Below are positions 11,314 to 23,765 of a stretch of 64,000 nucleotides of DNA, in pieces. Source of the stretch: Clavelina lepadiformis (Eukaryota > Chordata > Ascidiacea > Aplousobranchia > Clavelinidae); contig NC_135243.1 of the NCBI RefSeq assembly GCF_947623445.1, forward strand, positions 5,644,501-5,708,500, read 5' to 3'. Both the position numbers and the translations under genes were made by a program. Position 1 is the stretch's first letter, and each line of letters begins with the position of its first letter. The notes under the pieces are model-generated. The model was not told the DNA's origin. It saw nothing but the letters and a program-made list of their open reading frames with translations, and searched no databases.

Positions 11314-14300
11314 CTTGTATATATATGTATATATATTTGTTGTGCCAAAACAAATCGAGTGACTTAAAATGACAAAAATCTTAGTAATATACCATGGACC
11401 ACGGTGTACATGACAGTGAAAGCTCAGTATGTTGACTTTGCTTCATTCAAACTATTGGTAACTGACTAGCTCAAAATTTGGTAACTAATCCAATTGGCGA
11501 AATTGACTGTGTTTAGGTGTTTGTATGAAAGTCACAAAATAGTGCTCAGCATTATGAGGTTTTTTGTTACTGTTTTGGGCACTTGCGATTGTGTACGCTG
11601 CCAACGTAATATGACTTTATCATCCTGTCTGAGTTTGTTCGAAAGACATCTCTCAGCATTTCACTTGGATGTTAAACTGTTTTTGTACTGTCACCTATCG
11701 GGCCTTGCATTATATAGCAACAGTTGTTCTGTAATCTCGGCATGTAAACTACTGTTTGACTTTGCCTTATCCGTTGGTTGATATGATTGAGTTATCTCTA
11801 CTGTTTCTGTGAGGGCTATATATATAGTTCTTATGAGTTTTGAGTATAAATTTATGATCATACAATTTTATATATATTGGCTTTGAAAGCAGCCCAATAA
11901 ATGTTCAACTATGCAAGAAACAAAGAAGAAAAAATTTTCAACTTTGAGTTGTCTCAATGCAGGAATTGCCTAGTTTTCTTAGAAAGTGTGGAGTGGAGTG
12001 GTGTTCAAGTTAATGTTATGTTTATACAAAAATTATTTAGTCTGGATTGATTTGGCATAACAAAGTATTCAGATATATTGTCATAATATTGTTTTCGTTG
12101 TAAAACTTGCGTAATTAATTTCTCGTATCTTATGCAACAACTTACAGAATCAGGTGCGCCCATCTGTCATTTTTTCAAGTTAAGCGTCTGCCAACGAGGA
12201 GCTAACTGTCCGTTTCGTCATGTAGTTGGAGACAAGTCAGTTGTGTGCAAGCACTGGCTGCGTGGACTGTGCAAGAAAGGGGATCAGTGCGAGTTTCTTC
12301 ACGAATACGACATGAGCAAGATGCCAGAATGTTATTTTTACGCTAGATTCGGTAACTAACTGTATTTTCTGGTAATTAAACTAGTTACATAAAAGCAAAG
12401 ATGCTGCTTGTATATATGTTAGACCTATTTTGCTTTTAGTATAGAGGCTGTTAGTTAGTGTCTACCAACCAAATTTTATCACCAAATCTCATATGTGCTA
12501 TATACAGGTCGTTGCGACAACAAGGATTGTCAATACCAACACATTGACCCTGCTGATAAAATAAAGGACTGTCCGTGGTATGACCGAGGCTTCTGTAAGC
12601 ATGGTAATTGCTGCTAATTTTACCATATATATCTCATGCTATCAATTTAAAGGAACTGTTAAAAGTTATTTATATATATATATGTTTATATACATCGTGC
12701 AGCATCACGGTTTGGATTTTCCATAAATCATTGTTTAGGATTGGCAGAAGCTTTGTTGTAGTGCAGCAATCATGCTGGCACCATAAAAATTAAAAAATTA
12801 GTTTCAGGAATTTTTTTATGTAGGTTCTGTGAATAGAAAATAATTAAGAAATAGAAATCACACTAATTTAAACTTTTAAACAAATGACTTTAGGTGGCAA
12901 AAATGTATAAATGATAAAATTATATATTGCTAATATTATCAATCAAAAATGTACTTTTTTAGAATGTATCTTTTTTTTGAAAACAGGAGCAATGTGTAAG
13001 CATAGACATCGAAGAAAGATCATGTGTATGAACTACCTCGTTGGATTTTGTCCTGAAGGTTCAAAGTGCAAATTTGCACAGTATGTTTCTTTTACCATAA
13101 ATATTTCTTGCACTATTTCTTTGTTTTTATTCTAACAAGTAACGTTAACCATTGCACATTGTCGCAGTCATTCATGGTCTTATTAAATGAGTGTCTCGAG
13201 TCTCCTTCACGCTTAACCATTGTACTTTATTTTAGCCCTCCTTGGGAACTACCAACTATAGAAAACAAGGGTGTAAAGTGTTTGGTTTGTTCAGAATTTG
13301 GTCATCGAGCAAATGCGTGTCCCCGCCATCATAACAAATATGTGAGTATTTTTGGTTACAAGTAATCACTGCGATTAGTAATAATTGTTACGCACATTTA
13401 GAGATTCAATAACGTTATGAAGTTAATTTCATGTCAACTTTATGTTTAACTCAAAGCTGATAGGAGCCGCTACATTACTTCGAGTTATGCAAAATTTGAG
13501 TTTTAACAACTTCGTGTAATTTAGTTTGCTCAATAGCCATTTGGTGTGACCCACTACATTGTTTCAAGCTATTCAAAATTTGAGTTAAATAAAGCGTAGG
13601 TTTTCAACTGATAGAATTCCCTTCTTACAATCTCATAGGAATCCAACGCAGATGCTATGGCAATCGGCGCACCTTCACTAGTCAAGTCATCGCCTCTACA
13701 AGTGAATGTATCCAAGGCAAGTATTGTTTCGTTTCTCTGGCCATTTTACGTGATAGATTTAATGAAGTTTACTGTTAGAGCAGGTCTGCTTTTGTGGCCT
13801 GCAGGCGCACACAAACAGTTTTTGCCTCCCTCGTTGATGTAATTGAATCTAATTGTATGTGGCGGTTGGCGATTAATGCCATGAGGTTTTTCCAATTTAG
13901 ACTGTCAACAGGGAGGAAATAAATAATGTAGCCGATTTGACGAGCCAATGCTTTTTTATCAGAAATTTGACATGATTATTTGCAGCCCGCCAAGGCATAA
14001 GAATAATGTAACACACTTTTGGGCACCCTTATGCCAGAGCATGTATGTTTTGTGTACTTGTACCAACGACAGGAAAGCAGCAGTTTTCCCCGATAGTTTC
14101 TCGCAATAAATTTACCTGTTTATTTCTTACAGTTGGTAGATGAACTTTTCCAGCAGCGGAATAATCGCATGCAAGTAGCGGGTATGCCGCGCATGGACAC
14201 AAGCAAACCTCCAAACGTTCCATTCAAGCCTCCAGTTTCTCGAGACCTAAGCCACATAACCTGCTTCCGAGTACGTGAACCGCTATAAATAATAAAACTG

Positions 14301-14634
14301 ATAAAAATAAACTGATCCATAGAGTGGCCCGGTTTAGTTTTAGAATCAAGATGTTGGTAGTTCCAACTCATACTTAAAACGAATACAAGAGTTAAAACAG
14401 TAGGAAACTGTTCGGCTGTGACTAACGAAATGTTTTCTACTGTTCTATCTCTCGTTTTTGTTCGAAATATCCGGTTCTGTTTCCTATTTGTATTACAGTA
14501 TGATTTCTTATGCGGCTGTTATTATCTGTTTATTGTAGTGCGGACAGAAGGGCCACTACGCGAGCAGATGCTTGGAAGGTGGCGGAATATTTTCCTCGTT
14601 GCCGTTCCGCCCCGCTTCTATCGGACCGTCTTAA
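10904..14634 (+). CDS. CPSF4: Cleavage and polyadenylation specificity factor subunit 4 (CPSF30)
   Basis: Zinc-finger RNA-binding subunit of the nuclear pre-mRNA 3'-end processing complex; the family recognises the AAUAAA signal together with WDR33. Exons are 10904-11006, 12148-12351, 12508-12603, 12987-13080, 13236-13341, 13639-13716, 14133-14270 and 14539-14634. They total 915 nt, 304 aa. The N-terminus MQEVVANLDHVKFELEYA is typical of the family. Five CCCH fingers follow, including the near-invariant VCKHWLRGLCKKGDQCEF, MPECYFYARFG and CPWYDRGFCKHG segments. Two CCHC zinc knuckles are present, KCLVCSEFGHRANAC and TCFRCGQKGHYASRC, as in insect CPSF30; mammals have one. Exon 6 ends either at 13716 with a GC donor (GCAAGT) or at 13701 with a GT donor; both keep frame. 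The start is the first ATG and matches the conserved N-terminus. Confidence 0.95.
11271..11338. repeat. TA-rich microsatellite
   Basis: Simple repeat of TA/TATATG units within the first CPSF4 intron. Repeats of this kind are length-variable, and the exact count may be unreliable in an assembly. Confidence 0.85.
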
Positions 14635-15252
14635 TAAGACTACCTCTTAGTGTCTTACACCCGAACGACAGTTGTTAGTCTTTCTGAGACGTGCAAGCAC
14701 GTTTTTCTTGGATGGTTGAACTGTCCTACATATATTTTGACCGTTGCGCTGGAATCAACCTGCCAAGGCGTCATTTTTCCTGTTCTTTGTGATCGCAAAT
14801 GTTGCTGCGGATGTTTCTTGTGCTATTTGCGGTTTTTCATTCTGTGTCCTTACCACCGCAATATGCTCCTTTAAGCACGAACCTCGATTTTTTCATGGGT
14901 TTTGCCGTTTGTTGGTCCAACTTGATGGAGCTTACGCAAATAAAGAAAGTATTTGCAAAGTGTCTGGTTTCTATCGTGTCAAATACTCTTGTGCTTATTC
15001 CTGCTCACTGTTTGTGTGCGGTCTGTGGATTTCTAAAGATGTTTGAAATCAATCAAATCAATCCGACAACTTATGATATTTCAAACGCAGTACGATTTGT
15101 TTTATCATTAGTGTCAATTACTTTGACAATATTTAACGATTAAAGTTAAGAGAGATGCACGAAACGACCGCAAACAACACCACAAAGCAATAGAAAAAAT
15201 TGCTGCGTAAAATCCGACGTCAAATATTTTGTCCACCATCGTAAAAGTGATC
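14635..15252. other. Shared 3' interval of two convergent genes
   Basis: CPSF4 ends at 14634 (+) and the LU-sushi-vWA gene ends at 15253 (-). The interval holds the 3' untranslated parts of both. Several overlapping open frames here are not conserved-looking and are not called. Confidence 0.6.
14939..14944 (+). terminator. Polyadenylation signal of CPSF4
   Basis: AATAAA about 300 bases after the CPSF4 stop codon, in the interval between the convergent genes. Confidence 0.4.
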
Positions 15253-18200
15253 TTAGTCGTGGTCATGCATCACGTGGTCACACGGATTTCCGCAAATCTT
15301 CTCCGTAACTTTGGCGGAAACCTCATCCGTCAAAGCCTCAAACCCGCCCACAATCGCATCATCAATAATGTTTTCGCTTCTGCCGGCGATCTGAGCAACT
15401 TGGTTTAAGTCCAGTCTTCCACGAGGCGGTGAAATAGGAACAACGTACACCTGTGAAACCAAAATGTCTTTGTGATCACCGGTCGGATAAGCCTCTCCTG
15501 TTTTTAAACAATTTGGGTGGTCGTAGCCTAATTACGTAGCACGAGACAAGCTACATTGGGTAAAAAGTGCGAGACGGGCAACAAAATAGATAATTTAAAT
15601 GTTTTATGTGGATGAATATGTTAAAACTGGGAACGTTTTCTAAAGGAACTACTTTTACTGACCAACTTCTTGCAGGGTTGTAAACTATAAGTCGTACTTG
15701 GCTTTTCGGGTCAAGTTTGGGCTTAAGTTTGAAAGAAAATTCGGGCGAGAATTTATACTCAGACTCTCCCACATTTGCCTCGTATTCGCACATTCTTTTA
15801 ACGAATGTGCAAAGTGCTATAAACTCTTGCAGGGAGTAAAGCACAACTTAGACAAAGATGACAGTCAAAGGATGGAGTTAAAAGATGACTTTTGATTTAT
15901 TCAGTAAATTTAACTTACGGGATTAGAATAAATTTTCGGGTTTGGATTTGTTTTACGGGTTAAAAATACAAAGTCCCATTAAGCCACGATTACAACTCTG
16001 ATTCGATACAACAGGCCTACTCTTTACTCGGTCGTATCGTACCAATGCTCCTGTTTCCCGGAGAATTCTGGAAGGTTCTTGGACGTCATCCTGGGACTTA
16101 CCATCAGTGATTATAATCACCACATTTTTTACTTTTTCTCTGTCTCCATTTTCAGGCGTCAACATCACCTCGTGTACATGAGTGATAGCATTCCCGGTAC
16201 GGGTTCCTATATAAACGCCAGATAACAGACTTTACCGCAACGCTCTCAATAGAATATGCTAGGCTAGCTCTCATGTAGTATTGTTTTAGTATAACTATAA
16301 CCGACTTTTTAACTTACTTCTTATGACTCATGTTGTACCAAAGATAACCGTTTTACAAAAAAAAGATAAAAGTATAGGATAAGTTATGTAGCCTGAGCTA
16401 CTTTAATGAAAAACGCAAATAAACAGACAAAATGATAAATCAGACTTTTACCTGATCCATCGTACGGGATTTTGTCGAAGGCTTCAGTAAAAGCAGCTCT
16501 GCTGTCTGGAAAGTCGTTTAGAAAGATCTGAAAAAAAGATCGAGATTTTTCAACAAAATCTGAAAAAAAAGCTATAGTTTGCAGGTTCATAGGCTATCGT
16601 GACTGCTGAAATGCACTTTGAGTTGTGTAGATCTGTTGTGTTTAAGCTTGTACCTGTGTGTCTTCGTCTACTACCGCGTTGAAACGGAACGCACCAATGT
16701 AGCTAGCTTCGGGAGATACTTCAAATTTTCTGCAAAGGAAAATAGTAGAAGGTCATTCAGCACTGCCACCAAATTTGTCTGCTTTAGTGCGACGTCATGA
16801 AACCTAAACAATTGGTATGGTATGATAAATGATATGATGTTATGTGACATGGTACGATAAATATGAAACTTGCGAAAGAAATCCGCGGACAAATGTCTTT
16901 ATCTTGACCCAGTTATCTGCTCCGAGTGAAGACGAAGAATCGAGTACAACAACGATGTCCATAGCAGCGTATGGAGGGCAGCTCCCTTCAGTAAAATATG
17001 AAAAGTGTCACTAATTTTGACGACGATGGCTTGGCAACTATTCTTAAGATTACAAACCTTATAAAGGAAATTTTACTTCTGATTAAGTCCAGGATAACTT
17101 AATTAAATATTTCTAGTATGTTGGTGGCCAGTTTACTATTTTTGCAATCGCTACGGCCGCTTTATTCAAATTTTACTTGAAGCAGCAGTGACTTTACGAC
17201 ACTATTGAACTTTCTTACTTGCGCAACAAGGCGTTGCCGGATCCCATTGCGAACTGTTTTGGCAAACATTGCTTAATGTATTTGCCGGGTAAAGATTGTA
17301 GGAATCTGAGCAAGAAAACGAGCACATGGAATCCGGATAATCAAGGTCCGAGCAGATAACCTCGCCATGGGGTAGAGACAACTGATTTGGGCAAGTTATA
17401 CCTGGGAGGAGAACGAACGGTGCGTTAACAGTCAGGGTGAACGACAAGAACACTGCAAAACGCTATAAAACGAGTCTCAGTATTTTGGTGATGTGCTTAC
17501 GTTCGCAAACCGGTACTAGGCTATCCCAAGTCACTGAATAAGCCGCATTTTCTGCACATTTGCTGTAAAGCGACCCAACTCTTCTGTACAAGTCGTCGCA
17601 GGCAAACTCACATATTGACCCCAAGAACGCGTCATCGCTACAAACAGTGCGTCCGTTGGTTGGTATCCCGGGTCCAGGAGGACAAACCTTACCTGGCGAA
17701 TACAAGAAATGCAAACAAAAGCTGAAGTTGATTTGCTTAAAAATTGCTGAACTCTACTCGACTGAAATAGTTGAGTCGTACGCCACATTAGCACCTTCAC
17801 CACTTGTTAATGGTCTTTAATTGGATGTTTTTGAGTAGCATATATAATTAAATAATGTCCCTATTCCCGGAGATAACTTCTAATTATCCTACTTGTTTTC
17901 GAAAATTACTTTTGGCTATATAAGTTATTAAAAACGGAAAATTACTGTAGTACAGTAGGCTACGTTTGTACACCTTTGGTTAATAATCTTGTTGCATGTC
18001 ATGTCATGTATAAATTTAAACCATTACAATTGATTTGGTCTCAAACTAAGCTATAACTTGTCCTCAACTTACGTCGGCAAATAGGGGCCGGTCCACTCCA
18101 CTGTCCAGCGGCGCCCCCTCGCGGATCATCTTCACAGACGCACTCTGAATCTCCCAATAAATCGTAGCCTTCGTTGCAGTGGAATTTGCACATGCTCCCG

Positions 18201-21200
18201 TAAAACCGCCCGTTTGTGCAAGTAACGTGTCCGTTGTCAGGAGGCGTGTGAGGAAGAAAACAGGTGATAACTGAAAAGAGAAAGATGACGTCGTGAAAGT
18301 GGTCCTCTAGAGTCTAGAACTAGCTGAGGTAATTAAAAGACGACCAAAACCAAATATCATCAGAAGGATAAGGATGGGATATTATTTTAGGACTTATTTC
18401 AATGTTATACATACTGTATATATACTAAGGATGGGCCAATACGAACCCAAACACGAATAGATTCGCCGAATATCGCCTTTATGGAAGATTCGGGCGAACA
18501 CGAATACCAACAATGGCGAAACCGAATACAATACTACTTATAAATTTACTGACTTTCGTAAAAAATGATGATCTAGTTTCCCGACAAAGCTAAACTAAAG
18601 TCATCAGTACTTACAATGAAGGTCGTTTTCCAAACGATTTTGCTTTTTCGATTGTTTTTTAAACACTATTTTTCGAAAGAAAGCGAATTGTTTATCGATT
18701 ATGTCATTTTACAAGCAAGACTGGACAACTTTTGGAGGAAATTTTATTGTTTGGTTGTAATACGAATAGATTCGGGATTCGTTCGTGTTAACCTTCATGA
18801 TGTTCGGGTTCGCACGAACCCGAATAATCTTTCTCGCGTCACATCCCTAATACAGGGTGGGTCAGAAAAACCTACCACATTTCAAACTAGGAAAAAGAGA
18901 CAAAATTTATAAACAATCAAAACATTTATTGTCTCATCTCAAAGTCAAAAGGTTACCATTTGATGTAATTTTGTTTTAATTATTCCATCCTGTAGGTGGT
19001 GCCCTCGAGATGTAGATGGCGCCCTCGAGGCCTTCCAGGTGGCTTTCGAATTAGTGCTGGACCCGTAGCTCTGAAATTTTTGACCCAGAGCATTACAGAT
19101 TTTCGATTGGGTCCAGAGTCGTTACGGTTTAGTTTGAAATGAGTCTTAAAATTTCTTAGCGTTCGAGTCACAGATTCCCCATTTCTAATGAAACCTTCCA
19201 CAATAAATGCGCGGTGTTGGCACGGCACGCCAGTCCAGTCCATTTTACATACAGATACAAAATTTTTAAAAATTGCACAAAACATTATTTACTTATAAAA
19301 ACTAAAATTTGAAACACAAATTGTAAGTCCTTTGCTGCAAAATTTCAATTCAACCTCCTGTCAGACTGCTACAGCTTTGGTACAGTAACAATTTGAAATG
19401 TGGTAGGTTTTTCTGACCCACCCTGTATATACACATATATCTATATCGGACTCGCAAATCTCAAGCTGTCAAATCTTTATTCTATGAAAGCGTAAATCTT
19501 TAGCTTCAGCTCCAAAGCTTTATTTTTAGCTTATCTTAAACCCAATGAAAATTTTTGATTTTATAATCAAGATTAAAATCTGCTCTGAAACAAGCAAGGT
19601 TTAATTTTTGTAATTTTCTCTCTGGTCAGAATAGCCTATGGCAATCGGCACTTCAAAATCATCACGAAATCTGTTAATGTCTTACTTTGGCAGGTTGCAG
19701 GACGATGGCTCCATATGCCGGTGATATCATCATTTCCGTCATCGAAACACACGGTTAGCGGGGAGCCGACTAATCCAAATCCTTCATTGCAAGTAAACCT
19801 GCATCTGCTTCTCAAGAAATTCACCTTACTGCACTCAATGCTACCGTTTTCAGGATTGGTGTATTCTGGCTGGCACCTAATAGCTACAAGTCAGATAGTA
19901 GTGTTGAAATTTTAACCCTCCTTTGAGTAAGATTACATTTTAAGAAACAAATATACTAAGTTATTAGTAAGTTATTTATGATTCGTATAACTAAACAAAC
20001 GTTCAAACCTCCCCAGAGGTTGGGGATCGTTACTTATAACAAACTACAAGTTTAAAAAACGTTCGATTAGCTTCTAAAGTCAAGTTCACCTTGGCATACC
20101 GGAGGAGTCTGAAGCCATACACCAACACCGTTGTTATCGACGCATAGTGTGCTGACATTTCCAATGGGGGCGTAGTTGGGGTCACAGCTGAAATCACATC
20201 GACTTCCTAGTCGTTCGTTATCCGAGCAAATTGCTCTTCCGTTCGCTGGATCTACTTGGACGGGCGCGCATTTGATTTCTAAAACATTAAAGAAACCATG
20301 AAGTTATGTCTTGAAACTGTCGCCTAATATCGGAGAATCATCAAAGATGTGTTTTAGCATAACGTGAAAACATCATTACGGCTTCAAACCGTGTTAAGCC
20401 TTGACGGAACAAATAGTAACTGCAAAGATGGACCACGATCAAATACCTTCACAAACCGGGGCTGGCGAAGACCATTTTCCTTTAGAATCCCCGTTGTTAT
20501 CATCTCTGCAGACAGATGTTCGAAGCCCGACCAAAGTATATCCGGGTTTGCATGAAAATCTGATGAAATTAGCGTGTTAGAGTGTAAACGCTTAACAGTG
20601 CAGTCAATTATGTTCATTTATTTAGATTGTACGTCACATGCAATCTCCCCGGCGTTTAAGGCATAAACGTGCCCATGCTGCACGTGTGTAGCCTTATAGT
20701 TATAATTACGCATGGCTACTGTATCTGCATGTACGTTTAAATCTGCGGCGTAGGCCTATCTTCACAGACCAACTTACTCAAATCAGTATGTTTTGCTCAT
20801 ACGCTTAACAGACAATAAACTTCAGCAAAATGTGCGCTCAAATTTATTTGTCAACTTCCACCACTTAGCAAAGCTAGGCGTAACTGAAGTTTAATTCAAA
20901 GAACGCAATAAGCGTACCTATATGAGCGAAGAAGGATTTGGGTTTAATTGCAGCTATGCTTGACTGTGCTTTAGGCTACATTAGAGTTGATGGCAAGTAG
21001 GCGACTCACGTGCATTGGCTGGATTCCAAGTTGTGCTTTGTACACTGCACTTCTGCGTTAACAGGCGCTGTATGTGATGGAAGGCATCTGAGAATTGGTT
21101 TGCAAACCGGTGCTTTGGCGTCCCAAGTTTCGCTGGGCACTTCAAAACACGTACGGCTAGTAAAACTGGGCTACTAACAGGAATCTAAACTTAGATGTAG

Positions 21201-23109
21201 TTCTAGGTAGGCCAAGAGACAATACTAAGGTTGTGCGAATTATGTTTCACACCGTTTCAAGGTAATCAGTATAGAAATTAAACTTATTGTTTTCGAAGTA
21301 TGGAATATTACATATGATGCAGATTTTACAAAATTAAAACACAAATTTTACAAAGCCAAGATATCTAACATTCAATCAACCAAGAAGTCAGTCAGTTTCG
21401 CAAAAAGTTTACGGTTAACCACAGTTACTTACTGCAAGTTGACGTGTCGCTGCCTTCAAGATTAAATCCCTTGTCACAACGGAAATGGCAGATACTTCCA
21501 ACTTTGTTCTCATCAACGCATTGCATTTGACCATTACGTGGAATGTTGTGCGATGGTTCGCATCTATGGGCTGGGAAGCAAAGAATATCTACTGTGTAGG
21601 GACTGTAGGCTATAGTATAGCGGTTAAAAGACAGTAAAAAATAAGGTTATAATAATCATAACATAAAAAGCGGTGTAATAAAGTTAGTCATAGTTGGTAT
21701 CCAAGAATAGCAATTGTGTGCTTATAGGAAGTAAGTTAAAAACAATAATTCGCAAGACATAGCAGTTGCCAGCAACTGCTTTTTGGAGAAGCTTTACCGA
21801 TGCCCCAGCAGTTCAGTCCTTCTCTGTTGCATTCATCCGTTTGACAGCAGCATCTACAAACTGAAGATGGAGGCTTCAAGTTGCATTGCATTGGTAACCA
21901 AGCCTCGCCTACATTCTGCAAGCCACAAACACAGACTGTTATATGCCTTACATACAGAGGTGGGCAGTCGATACTTTGAAAGTACCGTCGGTATTGGTAC
22001 CGGTACTTTTTGTGTAAAAGACGCTGCTGCAAATGCAATATTTGCCGTTATTATGCCCCCGGTAAAGGTTACTCTAGGTCAAAATGTATGTGACGTTAAT
22101 CGCTTTCAATTTTACTTGACATTTCTAGATTAAAAAAGAGTAACATATGCTAAAATTAGTATTAAGGATTAATTAACATGTATTTTTGGAAACATACCTG
22201 TTAAAATTTTGAAATAATCACGTGAAAAGTACCGAGTACCGGGACCGATTGGAATTTCTTCAAAAAAGTAATTCGGTACAGAGATTCGGTACTTTTTCAC
22301 TAAAGTACCGACGGTATCGGTACTGCCCACCTTTGCCTATAAATCTTGCAAAAAGGTGATAGCCTATAGGTTGCTAAAGATATGCTAAAGCTTGGTGCCA
22401 CTTATATCCGGCAACTTTGTACTTTAGTCAACAATTGGGCTGCGCCAACTGACTCAATCAGTCGTTAGACTGTAACCTACGCCCTGGTTTTGAAACTTTT
22501 GTACCTCTTGGACATAGACTGGAGTAAAATCTAATGAAAGGAGCACACGTGACGGTTACAACTTAACCTGTTCGAAGTTGTTTTGACAAGCTTTGGTCTG
22601 CTTGCAACGTTTGGTTATCATGTATTTTCTGCCCCAACCGCCATGACGTAATTCGATCTGACAAGAATTCTAGGGAAAATAAATTGCAGAGTTTTTTCCT
22701 CGTGACAGGGTCAAAGGACAAGTGTAACCTTACCTTAGTTGCAATCATTTACCTCATTGGCGTTGCATATTTGAAGATTTCCCTCCTTTACGCAATCCTC
22801 GTGAGTAAACACGTTGTCGCATTCCCAGCATTTCAAACCTAAAACGCTCGAATTGTTTTAAAATTGATTTTAAAATTTAAAAATTGATAGCTGGTGCTCT
22901 TTGCAAAGGCAGAAATTTTTATCTTTTAGCCTACTGATATGTTTTAGGTCACTTGTATTACATCATTGGCGGTATTTTAATGAGTTAGCTAAGCAATATT
23001 TAGTTAAACAAAAAATGTATTCTATAACGCAGAAGCTTACATATATTCAAACCTCACCCTTTGTAAGAGACATGCGAATCACAAGCAAAACAACGTAAGA
23101 AAAATTCAT
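15253..23109 (-). CDS. Secreted LU - seven sushi - vWA domain protein
   Basis: Sixteen exons, in transcript order: 23109-23058, 22838-22753, 21915-21798, 21570-21429, 21156-21010, 20559-20447, 20278-20090, 19883-19686, 18270-18073, 17692-17501, 17401-17219, 16985-16874, 16729-16654, 16527-16452, 16206-16043, 15450-15253. All phases agree and the total is 2244 nt, 747 aa plus stop. Residues 1-18 are a signal peptide ([18 protein letters not shown]). Residues about 19-80 are a Ly6/uPAR three-finger domain starting LKCWEC and ending CCQTDECN. Seven sushi/CCP modules follow, each with four cysteines and a tryptophan. From about residue 541 a vWA domain runs to the end. It has an intact MIDAS DxSxS (D555, S557, S559) and VVIIITDG. 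No membrane segment follows, so the protein should be secreted. Sushi-vWA combinations are typical of complement factors and matrix adhesion proteins; ligand binding is inferred. The intron between 16874 and 16729 uses a GC donor. Confidence 0.88.
18427..18849. mobile_element. Probable hAT-type MITE
   Basis: The left end begins TAAGGATGGGCC...ACGAACCC. The right end, read inverted, begins TAGGGATGTG and also carries a CGAACCC motif. The interior is rich in CGAATA/TATTCG motifs. The ends are decayed and no target duplication was fixed. It lies in a sushi-gene intron right beside the mariner-type element. Confidence 0.4.
18853..19425 (-). mobile_element. Mariner/Tc1-type non-autonomous element
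   Basis: Perfect 34-bp terminal inverted repeats (starting CAGGGTGGGTCAGAAAAACC) at 18853-18886 and 19392-19425, flanked by TA dinucleotides at 18851-18852 and 19426-19427. The TA target is diagnostic of the Tc1/mariner superfamily. The 573-bp interior contains only the N-terminal part of a transposase. The insertion sits in the intron between sushi exons 18073-18270 and 19686-19883 of the minus-strand gene. Confidence 0.85.
18980..19285 (-). pseudogene. Transposase N-terminal helix-turn-helix fragment
   Basis: A 101-codon frame inside the mariner-type element reads [16 protein letters not shown], then [15 protein letters not shown] and RKPPGRPR. That arrangement is typical of the DNA-binding HTH region plus GRPR linker of mariner-like transposases. 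The DDE catalytic domain is absent because the element is only 573 bp, so the fragment cannot mobilise itself. The frame remains open across its length, which suggests a fairly young deletion derivative. Confidence 0.7.
21955..22335. mobile_element. hAT-type MITE in the LU intron
   Basis: The left end is CAGAGGTGGGCAGT. The right end, inverted, is CAAAGGTGGGCAGT. Subterminal AGTACCG/CGGTACT motifs are repeated many times. CAGAGGTGGG-type ends are common in hAT elements. The 8-bp flanks (CTTACATA and CCTATAAA) are only loosely alike, so the duplication is decayed or the ends are slightly misplaced. It sits in the intron that splits the LU domain. Confidence 0.6.
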
Positions 23110-23765
23110 TTCAGCTTTAACCACAACTCTCAACCGCTCGAACAATAATGCAGCTCACAGTTGCACTTGTTGTTGTGGTTCTCTAACTCCATACCCAACG
23201 TTATATATCATGATTTACAGGCTTTTGCATTTATTACCAAAGTTTCGTTCTCTCGAGGGCAAGGCTTCGTCTTTTACCAGGTATAAAAATGCTGAAACCA
23301 TTAATTTTATAAGCATCTGTCTATGTCTCTGTAACAAATTGCAAAAGTTCGACGTGTGTTTATTAGTATGGCATCTAAATAGCGTCTATAAGATTTGTGA
23401 TTTATGATTTAAAAGCTGACTACGATTTATTGGAGGTGCTAGCGTTCTAAGGAAGATGCGTCATAAACTAAGATACAAACGTTTTCAATTGTCTGCTTGT
23501 TTCTAGCATGTCAGTCGAAAGCACGGTTTTCATTTCCAAATTATACGCCCTACTGTATATTGCGGTGTTTGTTTTTCGCCAACTGTTTCTGTGAAAATGC
23601 AGCAGACCATTTACCGACGATTTATCACACTCATGCAACAGCATTATAAATCACACGAATTCCCTAACTCAAAATATTTGTCGATGAAGTGTCAAAAATA
23701 CAGATCAAATAGGGTAGTGTAAGTACTTACAGCAAGAAATATTTCATTTCTTGCCTTTTTGGTTT
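23110..23765. other. 5' flank of the LU-sushi-vWA gene
   Basis: Upstream of the signal-peptide exon on the minus strand. AT-rich, with no gene recognised and no core promoter motif singled out. Confidence 0.35.

Noticed and set aside
11031..11781. Two hydrophobic open frames inside the CPSF4 first intron
   Set aside because: They are AT-rich intronic frames, one running through the TA microsatellite, with no homology signal.
14418..15143. Cluster of Cys- and Phe-rich frames after CPSF4
   Set aside because: Three overlapping frames over the same 3' untranslated sequence; none has codon bias or a recognisable domain.
21736..22038. Minus-strand frame covering the LU exon
   Set aside because: Only 21798-21915 is coding. 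The remainder is intron and MITE sequence that happens to be open.
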